This document shows positions 39,501 through 47,200 of a DNA stretch of 64,000 nucleotides, in pieces (positions within the stretch are counted from its first letter, which is position 1; each line of letters opens with the position of its first letter). The DNA lies in NCBI RefSeq assembly GCF_001905825.1, contig NZ_LIVV01000001.1, positions 1,378,379 through 1,442,378 on the forward strand. The letters run 5' to 3'. This stretch comes from Streptomyces sp. CB02009 (lineage in GTDB: Bacteria; Actinomycetota; Actinomycetes; Streptomycetales; Streptomycetaceae). The position numbers and the translations under genes are program-made. The notes under the pieces are model-generated. The model saw only the letters and a list, made by a program, of their open reading frames with translations. It made no database searches and was not told where the DNA came from.

Positions 39501-42500
39501 GCGTGCCGGGTCACCCAGACCGTCACCGACGAGTCGGGCACGCCGCTGCTGGTCTTCGGCGACATGTCGTCCAAGCGCGTCCCGGCGCTGGCGTTCCGCG
39601 AGGACACTGCGGCCGGGCCCGCACCGGACCCGGCCGCCGCCCCGGCCCCCGCCACCGTGCGGGCGACGGTCCCGGCCACCCCGGCCGCCGATCCCGCACC
39701 CGCCCTCGCCGCACCGCTTCCGGTGGAGCCTCTTCCTGAGGCCGTCGCCGTTGGCGTTGCCGATGGCTTGGCCGAGGCCGAGGGCGCTCCCGCCGCCGAC
39801 CCGGCCCCCGCCGTCTTCAGTACGCCGTCCGCACGGGCGCTGGCCTGGTTCCTGGCTCTGACGGGCACGTCCGAGGAGCACGCCGACACCGAGTTCCTCT
39901 CGGCCGGTTTCGACTCCGTCGGCCTGGTGGCACTGAGCGAGCGGATCTCCCAGGAACACGACCTGTCCCTGTACCCGACGGTCTTCTTCGAGTACGCGAC
40001 GCCCCGGCAGTTCGCGGACTTCCTGACGGAGGAGGCACCCGAACTCGTCGACCGGCTCCCGAGCCCCTCGGCCCCGGCCGCCCCGTCGACGACGGCTGCC
40101 ACGGCCGCCCCGTCGACGACGGCTGCCACGGCCGCCCCGGCGACGACTGCTGGCCCGGCGGCATCCGAGGCACCGACAGCCCAGGCCGTCCCGACGCCCC
40201 CCGTGGCCCCCGCTCCCCCCGTGGCCCCCGTCATTCCAGCGGCCCCGGTGCCCCCGACCGCCGAGGCACCTCGGGTCGCCCCGTCGGCGCCCCATCCGCA
40301 GGAGCCGGCGCCGCCGCCCGCCCCCCAGGCGCGCGTGACTGCCGTCGCCAGGTCCCGTTCAGCCACCGAGGCCGCGTCCCACGACGACACCCACGCGACC
40401 AGGACGCGCGACATCGCGGTCGTGGGCGCCGCGGTGAGGCTGCCCACGGCCAGTACGCTGACGGCCTTCGCCGAGCTGCTCGCCGAGGGCCGCGACACGG
40501 TCGGCCCGCTGCCCGAAAGCCGTCGAGGCGACGCCGCCGGTCCTCTTCCGCACGCGTCCTTCCTCGACCGGGTCGACGAGTTCGACCCGGCGCCCTTCCG
40601 GATCTCCGCCCGCGAGGCGCCGCTGATCGACCCGCAGGCCCGCATCGTCTACGAGACGATCTGGGAGGCCCTGGAGGACGGCGGACGCGGCGGCGCCCGA
40701 GCAGGCGAGGACCGCACCGGGCTGTGGATCGCCTACAGCCACGACCACTACCACGAGGAGCGCTTCCGCCACGGAGTGCCCGAGGGCCGAGGCCTCGGCC
40801 TGGAGGCGATGATCGCCAACCGGCTCTCCTACCTGATGGACTGGCGCGGTCCCAGCACGGTCGTCAACACCCTCTGCTCGTCCTCGCTGGTCGCCCTGCA
40901 CTCCGCGCTCCAGCACCTGCGCTCCGGCGACATCGACACAGCGGTCATCGGGGCCGTGCACGCCGGCATCAGCCCGGAGTACTTCCGGTCGATGGGCGAC
41001 ATGATGGCCCTCTCCCCGCGCCACCGCAGCCGCGCCTTCGACAGCACCGCCGACGGCTTCGTCCCCGGCGAGGGCGCCGTGGCCGTGGTGCTGCGGCGCT
41101 GCGACGACGCGCTGCGCGACGGCGACCGGATCCGGGGCGTCGTCAAGGGCGCTGCCGTGAACCACGGCGGCCGCACCACCCGTTACTCGGCGCCGAGCCC
41201 GCGGGCCCAGGCCGAGGTCATCTCGGCTGCGTTGGTGGATGCGGGTGTGTCGGTGGAGTCGATCGGTCTGGTGGAGGCGCACGGGACGGGCACGAGCCTG
41301 GGCGACCCGATCGAGGTGGAGGGGTTGACGCGTGCGTGGCGGGGGTTGACGTCTCGTTCGCAGTTCTGTGCGTTGGGTTCGTTGAAGGGGAATGTGGGTC
41401 ATCTGGAGCCGGCTGCGGGTCTTGCGGGGTTGGTGAAGGTGTTGTTGTCGATGGAGCGGGGTGTGGTTCCTCCGTCGTTGCATGTGGTGCGACCGAATGA
41501 TCACATTCGGTTCGAGGGGACTCCGTTCTTCCTGGCGGATCGGGTGTCGGAGTGGCCGCGTCCGGTGGATGGTCCGCGTCGCGGCGCGGTGAGCGCGTTC
41601 GGGATGGGCGGGGTCAACGCCCACGTGATCCTGGAGGAGGCACCTGAGGCCCCGGTTCGTGAGGTGGTGGGGCAGGAGTCGTTCCTGGTGCGTGTGGACG
41701 CGGCGGACGAGACCACCGCGCGTGCGCTGGCCGGCTCGTACGCGGACGCCCTGGCCACCGTGGACGAGAACCACGTGGGTGACTTCGCGTTCACGGCCAA
41801 CACCGGCCGCGCGGAGAGCAGGTTCGGTACGGTCGTGTCAGGCCGTGACGCGGGTGAACTCGCGGTCGCTCTCCGGGACGTCGCCTCAGGCACAACCCCC
41901 GTCACCCGAAAGGGTGGCAGGAGCTCCGCCCCGATCGCCTTCATGTTCACCGGCCAGGGCTCCCAGTACACGGGCATGGGCCAAGGGCTCTACCGCACGG
42001 AACCGGCGTTCCGTGCCGCACTCGACGAATGCGCCGATCTCCTCGCCGGCCAGCTGGAAGTCCCGCTGCTGGACCTGCTGTTCACCGACACCTCCGGCAT
42101 CCTCGGCACGACCCGGTGTGCGCAGGTGGGGATTGTGTCGGTGCAGGTGGCGTTGGTGCGGTGGTTGGAGTCGTTGGGGGTTCGTCCGGATGTGGTGGTG
42201 GGTCACAGTCTGGGTGAGTTGAGTGCGGGGTGGGCTGCGGGTGTGGTGGGTCTGGAGGATCTGCTGCGTCTGGCGGTGGTGCGTGGTGGGTTGATGGAGT
42301 CGCAGCCGGGTGCTGGTGCGATGGCTGCCGTGCACGGTGATGCGGAAGCCGTTCTCGAAGCCCTGAGGTCCTTTCCCGAAGTAGAGGTGGCTGCGTTCAA
42401 CTCGCCTCGTGTGGTGACGGTTTCGGGTCCGGCCGATGCGGTGGCGCGGTTCCGTGAGGGGTCGGGTCTGCGGTCGCAGCCGTTGGTGGTGAGTCATGCG

Positions 42501-43112
42501 TTCCATTCGGCGTTGATGGAGGGCGCGGTGGCTCCGTTCGCCGAGGTGGTGGCCGGGGTTGAGTGGTCGGCTCCGCGGCTGGCGTTCGCTTCGACGATCT
42601 CGGGTGGCTGGCATACGGCGGAGTCGGTGCGGGATGCGGGGCTGTGGGCGCGGGGGATTCGTGAGCCGGTGAGGTTCACGGAGGCCGTCGGCCTGCTGGG
42701 TGCCGCTTCGGGTGCGGGTGTGGTGTGGGAGATCGGTGCGCAGCCGCAGCTGACGTCGTTGGCACGAGCGTCGTGGCAGGGGGTTGAGCCGTTGTGGTTG
42801 TCGACGTTGCGTCGTGACCGGGTGGATCAGGCGGAGGTGTACGCGGCTGTGGCGGCGTATGCCGGTACGGCGTCAGGAGCGGTGGACTGGTCCGGTGTGC
42901 ATGCCGGCAAGGGCCATCGCACGATGACCCTCCCCACGTACCCCTTCCACCGGCAGAGGTACTGGATCTCCCCGAACGCGAACGCGAACGCGACCCAGCC
43001 CCCGATACCGACCCGACCCTCTACCCCGACCCCATCCACCCCCGACCCCACCCATCCGAACAACGTGCAACACCCGCACCACACGAACGAGAGGTACCAG
43101 CATCATGGCTAG
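36516..43112 (+). CDS. PKS P3: KS-DH-like-ACP / KS-AT
   Basis: 2198 aa. KS5: C206 in VDTACSSS, no AT, with an unusual Gly/Pro/Ala insertion before the active site. Then a double-hotdog domain (about aa 760-1025) with H785 but Arg789 in place of the Gly of HxxxGxxxxP, and D943-S-V-T-V lacking the usual Gln/His; it may be an inactive DH or a branching (B) domain. ACP S1134. After a Pro/Ala/Thr linker with a 27-bp repeat come KS6 (C1454, NTLCSSS) and AT (S1898, GHSLGE, HAFHS, malonyl type). The protein then ends in a Pro/Thr/Asn tail, leaving the module to be finished by P5. ATG at 36516 overlaps the P2 stop (ATGA) after GGAGG; GTG 36546, with GAAAGGA, is an alternative. Confidence 0.92.
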   Translation: MTGEPNERTTVSELDTRIAVIGLATRLPGAEDVADLTAMLGGDGVEVGEVPPSRWARHLYLGEAPHRGTHHRGAFLVDPFSFDHEAFGMTAEDAVLLDPQQRVMLEVGARALEDSGYLGARRRLDAGVFIGARMNAYGFDQGRGTTAPGLPVPAMSTLAGPAVPTPADATGPGPAALWGRSQNFMAAWLSDRFDLAGPSLVVDTACSSSLSAVWLACQSLASGSCELALVGAVDLLIDPLTFVLLSRTGALSPDGLCHTFDRRANGYVPGEGAAALVLKPMAAALRDGDLVLGAISGVAVNNDGRTMGVTTPNLEAQIELLDKVYRTVDPATVQYVEAHGTGTAIGDPIEVRALTEVFGCHGVPRNSVALGSVKRRIGHLHSASGLAGLAKIIVSLREGTVPAVAVESPNPRLNLDQSPFHLPEATLPWPDVPVRRAAVSGFGFGGTNAHVVAEAVPAPARRNPTAPTGARQPVHVLTLSADTAYGLRELCAQWVEFLPSLRGGPEELADVCATARLARPHRAARLAVVGEDAAELTAALRAKLLSPGRTASGAPGTTGATGASRPTVSVRPEAAAAPPAWLTALDGSTPAVHDVVRQFETATGTPLAAFSGELLRILSGIALAIALRDLGLPRDAVDLPPGWEPVADFVRGSLPLEQALGDVLRRDGDPALDAERQDAAGRDVGARLAGARDERTAAAALAALAAELFEAGRDIDWAAFQKTTGAAWSKRLLPVAQPRGRALNLAEPLRSAEPGSPAELVSDEGPAGYTYARVFGPGEVPIAQHSVYRTLMLPGVAWFDFLREGSALRGEPFHGALDILFHRPLIPTGARRVVGRVDGDGRFRVEDGETGDVFVTGRLAARAEPAPRLQVGPLLADCAGSAVHAGSGLYRWLRRIGYHHGRYYRNISWVASLPDGGTLARIEGPRQRELNPPDVQLFPGLLDSVTVAAIDPANPVFGTADASAFIPLSVGRLDVLGPLDDAAYVRTEIAFWNDEACRVTQTVTDESGTPLLVFGDMSSKRVPALAFREDTAAGPAPDPAAAPAPATVRATVPATPAADPAPALAAPLPVEPLPEAVAVGVADGLAEAEGAPAADPAPAVFSTPSARALAWFLALTGTSEEHADTEFLSAGFDSVGLVALSERISQEHDLSLYPTVFFEYATPRQFADFLTEEAPELVDRLPSPSAPAAPSTTAATAAPSTTAATAAPATTAGPAASEAPTAQAVPTPPVAPAPPVAPVIPAAPVPPTAEAPRVAPSAPHPQEPAPPPAPQARVTAVARSRSATEAASHDDTHATRTRDIAVVGAAVRLPTASTLTAFAELLAEGRDTVGPLPESRRGDAAGPLPHASFLDRVDEFDPAPFRISAREAPLIDPQARIVYETIWEALEDGGRGGARAGEDRTGLWIAYSHDHYHEERFRHGVPEGRGLGLEAMIANRLSYLMDWRGPSTVVNTLCSSSLVALHSALQHLRSGDIDTAVIGAVHAGISPEYFRSMGDMMALSPRHRSRAFDSTADGFVPGEGAVAVVLRRCDDALRDGDRIRGVVKGAAVNHGGRTTRYSAPSPRAQAEVISAALVDAGVSVESIGLVEAHGTGTSLGDPIEVEGLTRAWRGLTSRSQFCALGSLKGNVGHLEPAAGLAGLVKVLLSMERGVVPPSLHVVRPNDHIRFEGTPFFLADRVSEWPRPVDGPRRGAVSAFGMGGVNAHVILEEAPEAPVREVVGQESFLVRVDAADETTARALAGSYADALATVDENHVGDFAFTANTGRAESRFGTVVSGRDAGELAVALRDVASGTTPVTRKGGRSSAPIAFMFTGQGSQYTGMGQGLYRTEPAFRAALDECADLLAGQLEVPLLDLLFTDTSGILGTTRCAQVGIVSVQVALVRWLESLGVRPDVVVGHSLGELSAGWAAGVVGLEDLLRLAVVRGGLMESQPGAGAMAAVHGDAEAVLEALRSFPEVEVAAFNSPRVVTVSGPADAVARFREGSGLRSQPLVVSHAFHSALMEGAVAPFAEVVAGVEWSAPRLAFASTISGGWHTAESVRDAGLWARGIREPVRFTEAVGLLGAASGAGVVWEIGAQPQLTSLARASWQGVEPLWLSTLRRDRVDQAEVYAAVAAYAGTASGAVDWSGVHAGKGHRTMTLPTYPFHRQRYWISPNANANATQPPIPTRPSTPTPSTPDPTHPNNVQHPHHTNERYQHHG
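40069..40150 (+). repeat. 27-bp tandem repeat in the P3 linker
   Basis: Two exact and one partial copy of a 27-bp unit (ccgtcgacgacggctgccacggccgcc) encode a Pro/Ser/Thr/Ala linker before KS6. Confidence 0.8.
41220..41700 (+). repeat. KS6 copy of the near-identical KS block
   Basis: Shares the C-terminal half of the KS block with KS2 and KS4, while its active-site half (40411-41220) is different. It also shares the post-KS segment around VREVVGQESFLVRVDAADET with KS2. Confidence 0.9.
42119..42930 (+). repeat. AT2 copy of the near-identical AT block
   Basis: Partner of the AT1 block in P1. Small differences cluster around aa encoded at 42330-42390 and 42695-42720. Confidence 0.85.
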
Positions 43113-44226
43113 CGAGTACGGACTGAAGCGTCACTTCAACGGTGACGCGGCCCGCCTCATCGGCGGCAAGATCCGATCCGTCCACCCCGGTTTCGACGTG
43201 GAGGACTACGCGGCCGAGACCGAGAAGCGCATCCCCGGACTGGAGCTGAAGGACCGGGTCCTGGTCCTCGCGGAAGGGCTGCGGACGCGGCTCCCCGAGG
43301 ACTACGCGAAGGCCGTGCCGATCCTCCTCGCCATCCTCGAGGACGAACTCGCCGAGGGCGAGGGCATGTTCAACAGCAGCTGGTTCCTCATGCCGGTGGC
43401 CCGCTACGTCGAGGAGTACGGCCTGGACCACCCCGAGCTGTCCCTCGAAGCCATCGAGGAGATCACCAAGCGGCACACCGGTGAGTACGCCATCCGGCCC
43501 TACCTCGAACAGCACTACGAGCTGACGATGGAGAAGGTGGCCGGCTGGGCTGTCAGCCCCAGCCACAACGTGCGCCGGCTGGCCACCGAGGGCGTCCGCC
43601 CCCGGCTTCCCTGGCACCGCACGCTGGCCTTCTTCGTCAAGGACCCGCAGCCGGTCCTGGAGATCCTCGAACCGCTGCGCAGCGACTCGTCCGATTACGT
43701 GCGGAAGTCCGTCGCCAACAACCTCAACGACATCTCCAAGGACCACCCCGAGGTCGCACTCGCCACGGCGCTGCGCTGGCTGGAGGAGAGCCCCACCCCC
43801 GAGACCCGGTGGATCGTCAAGCACGCTCTGCGGACCCTCGTGAAGAAGGGCGACCAGCAGGCCCTGGGCCTGCTCGGGGCGACCGGCGGCGAGCACGTGC
43901 GCGTACCCCGGCTGCGGATCACCCCGGACGCGGTGACCGTCGGCGACACCCTCGTCATCGACTTCGACATCGAGAACACCGACGACCGACGCCACAGCAT
44001 CGCCGTCGACTACGTGGTGCACCACGTCCGCAAGAACGGGCGCAGCATCCCCAAGGTCTTCAAGCTGACCACGCTGGAACTCGGCCCCGGTGAGAAGCGG
44101 ACGCTGGAGAAGTCCCACCCCATCAGGGAGGTCCAGACGCGCGTGTACTACTCCGGCGAGCACGCCGTCGACATCCAGGTCAATGGCCTCGTGCGGGCCA
44201 CAGGCCGCTTCGGGTTGCGGACGTGA
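43105..44226 (+). CDS. AlkC-type DNA alkylation repair glycosylase with Ig-like domain
   Basis: 373 aa. Aa 1-265 are HEAT-like helical repeats with the AlkC-type block RRLATEGVRPRLPW, a DPQPVLEILEPL segment and YVRKSVANNLNDISKDHP. Aa 275-373 form an Ig-like beta domain (VTVGDTLVIDFDIEN...VQVNGLVRATGRF-type strands), as in the Ig-bearing AlkC subgroup. AlkC and AlkD enzymes excise alkylated bases (notably 3-methyladenine/3-methylcytosine type) without base flipping; relatives protect producers of DNA-alkylating antibiotics such as yatakemycin. The ATG overlaps the P3 stop by 8 bp and the stop overlaps the P5 GTG, so it is locked into the PKS operon. Self-resistance is the likely role (inference). 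Confidence 0.88.
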   Translation: MASEYGLKRHFNGDAARLIGGKIRSVHPGFDVEDYAAETEKRIPGLELKDRVLVLAEGLRTRLPEDYAKAVPILLAILEDELAEGEGMFNSSWFLMPVARYVEEYGLDHPELSLEAIEEITKRHTGEYAIRPYLEQHYELTMEKVAGWAVSPSHNVRRLATEGVRPRLPWHRTLAFFVKDPQPVLEILEPLRSDSSDYVRKSVANNLNDISKDHPEVALATALRWLEESPTPETRWIVKHALRTLVKKGDQQALGLLGATGGEHVRVPRLRITPDAVTVGDTLVIDFDIENTDDRRHSIAVDYVVHHVRKNGRSIPKVFKLTTLELGPGEKRTLEKSHPIREVQTRVYYSGEHAVDIQVNGLVRATGRFGLRT

Positions 44227-47200
44227 GCGCCCGTCGGATCACCCTCAGGGCCGCCGATCCGCTGGTCGCCGACCACCGGATCGGCGGTGTCCCGGTCGTT
44301 CCCGCCGCCGCTCAGATCGACGCCCTGATCTCCGCCTGCGCCGCCGACCTGCCCGACCGGGTGTGGCAGCTGGAGCAGATCGCGTTCAAGACGCCGCTGA
44401 CCGTCCCCGGCCCGGCCGCCGCCATCGAGGTGGCGGCGGTCGGGGAGGGCCGGCAGGCGGTCCGTTCCCTGCCGTCGGCGCCGGGTGCGGAGCCGGTCGA
44501 GCACAGTGCCGCCCGGGTGTCGAGCACCCCCTTGCCGCCGCCTCGCTACGTCGACGTGGCCGCGCTCAGGGCGGGCTGCACACAGCAGGTTCCGCCGGCG
44601 GACATGGCCGCGTGGCGGGACGCGAGCGGGATCTCGTACGGGCCCGCCTACCGGGTCGTCCGGTCGGCGCACCGGGGCCCCGGTCGCATGCTGCTGATGC
44701 TCCGGGCCGAGGACGGGGCGGACGGCGGCGCGGTGCCCCCGTTCGTACCGCCGCCGCTGCTCGACAGCGTCTTCCAGGCGCTCGGCATGCTCGACGACGG
44801 CTCGGCCGGCATGTGCCTGCCCTGGTACGTCGGCCGACTGGTGGCCCGCCGCCGGATCTCCGGCACGGTCTTCGCCCTGGTCGAGAGGGACGAGACCGGC
44901 GACACCGGCGGCGGCGCCGTCCGCGGCCGGGCGGTGGTCTGCAGCCAGCAGGGGGAGACACTCCTGGAACTGGACCGGATCACCCTCAAGGCCGCGGCCC
45001 CGGCGGCACCCGCCCCCACCGGAGACACCGTCACAGCGCCCGTCCCGGCGCCCCGGCCGGCCGCCCTCCCCGTGGCGCCTGTGGCGTCCGTGGTGCCCGG
45101 AGGCCCCGCGGTGTCCTCGGTGTCCACGGCATCTCCGGCGCCCGCCGAAGGCGAGCGTCCCGGATCTGGGCGGACACCGGAGGCGGCCGGGCGAGCGGTC
45201 CCGACGATCGAGGCCCTGGTCTGGCGCGAGACGGCCCAGGCAACCGCCGGCCCCGCCCGGGCGGCCGACGCCGTGTCACCCGCCACCGCCACTTCGGCCA
45301 CCACCACCGATACCGGCGCCCCGCCGGCCGGCGCCGAGCGCACCGTCCTGCTGGTGGCGGCACACCCGCCCCGTGAGACCGAGGGCCACCGCGTCGTCCA
45401 TCTGACGCCCGATCAGCTCGTCGACGAGGGACTCGCCGCCCTGCCGGACGGCACCGTCCCCCACGATGTCGTCTACGTGGCTCCCGACGGCTCGGCGGAC
45501 GACGCGGCGGCGGCGACCAAGGCTCTCCAGGACGTCTTCGCGCTGGTCCGCCGGCTCGCCGCCCGCCCGCCCATGCCCGACCTCCTCATCGTCACGGGCA
45601 CCGCGCACGTGGTGACGGAGGGGGACGAGGTCGACCCCTTCATGACGGCCCTGTGGGGCCTCGGCCGTACCCTGCGCACGGAGCACCCGCGCAGCAGGGT
45701 CCGCCTGGCCGACCTCGGCTCCGGCCCGCACCGGGCCGGGGGAGCGGAGGACGTCGACGGAGCCGCCCTCTGGGAGGCGCTGCGCCGGGACGACACGGAG
45801 CTCGCCCTCAGGAAGGGCACCTGGTACGAGCCCGTACTGCTGGCGGCACCGCCGGCCCCCGCACGCGACGTGCGGTACCGGGGCGGCCGCTTCCTGATCA
45901 CCGGCGGTATGGGCGGCATCGGCTTACGCGTCGCGGAGTTCCTCGCGGACCAGGGCTGCGCCCGGCTGACGCTGGTCGGGCGGACCGTACCCGCACAGGG
46001 CGAGGCACGAGAGCGCCTCGACCGGCTCGCCGAGCGCTGCGACCTCGAGGTCGTCGCCGCGGACGTCCGATCCCCGGGGGAGTCGCCGGCCGGCCCCTTC
46101 GACGGGGTGTTCCACGCGGCGGGAGTGCTCCGCGACGGACTCGCCCGCAGCCTCATGCCCGACCGGGTGGACGCCGTCCTCGGCCCCAAAGTGGGTGGTA
46201 CGCACGTCCTCGCCGACCTCGTCTCGGGCGGTGAACACCCCGCCTTCGTCGTCCTGTTCTCCTCGATCGCGGCCGTCCGGGCCAACCTCGGCCAGAGCGC
46301 CTACGCCGCGGCCAACGGCTACATGGACGGCTACGCCGCTCGCAGACGGGCCGAGGGCCTCCCCTGGTACAGCCTCGGCTGGGGCCTGTGGACGGTCGGC
46401 ATGGGCGAGAGCATCGCGCCCAAGGCCGCCGCGCACGGCGTCGCCGCGCTTACCGAGGACGACGGCATCGCCCTGCTCCACGCGGCCCTGAGCCGCCCAC
46501 CCGCGCACTACGTACTCTCCGCCGCGAATGCGAAGGACGCATCCATGACTGCTGTCACGCCCGACGCCGGCCTCTGGCCGTCGCTCACCCTCGCCCTCGG
46601 CAAGGTCCTGCACCTCGACTCGGTCTCCGCCGAGGACGACCTGCTGGAACTGGGCCTCGACTCCATGATGGCCGTCGAACTCGCGGCCTCGCTGGCCGCC
46701 GACGGGCTCGACGTGGACCCGATGGCGTTCTTCGAGCACACCCGGGTCGGCACACTCCTCACGCACCTGGAGTCGCTCCCTCGCGCCGCCGTCCAGGCGC
46801 CGCACCCGCCCATACCCGCGCTCCGTGAGTCGCCCTACGAGGCCCCCGCGGTTCCCGCCTCTCCGGCCCCGCAGGCCCCGACGCCCGTCGTACGGACGCA
46901 GGGTCTGCCGCCCGCACCGGAGCCGGCTCCCGCCCAGGCCTCCAACGGCTTCGTACCCGACTGGGACCGCTTCCGTCAGACGGAGCCCGCCCCGGCGGCC
47001 CCCGCGGCCCGGACGGCCCCGACCCCCGCGCCGACACCGGCCTCCGCGCCGACTCCGACCCCCACGCCCGCCCGCCCGTTCTCCCCGCGCACGGGCCCCG
47101 CCACGACCTCCGTCCCCGCCGCCCTGCCCCACCAGGCGACCGTGCCCCACCCCGCCGCCCTGCCTCACCCCGCCGTCACGCCCACCCCCGGTACGACGCC

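Noticed and set aside
24527..42930. Repeats considered as a CRISPR array or insertion sequences
   Set aside because: They are long in-frame KS and AT segments within intact genes, with no spacers, terminal repeats or transposase.
43105..44226. AlkC as an unrelated housekeeping repair gene
   Set aside because: Overlaps at both ends with PKS genes make chance insertion unlikely; still listed as an inference.
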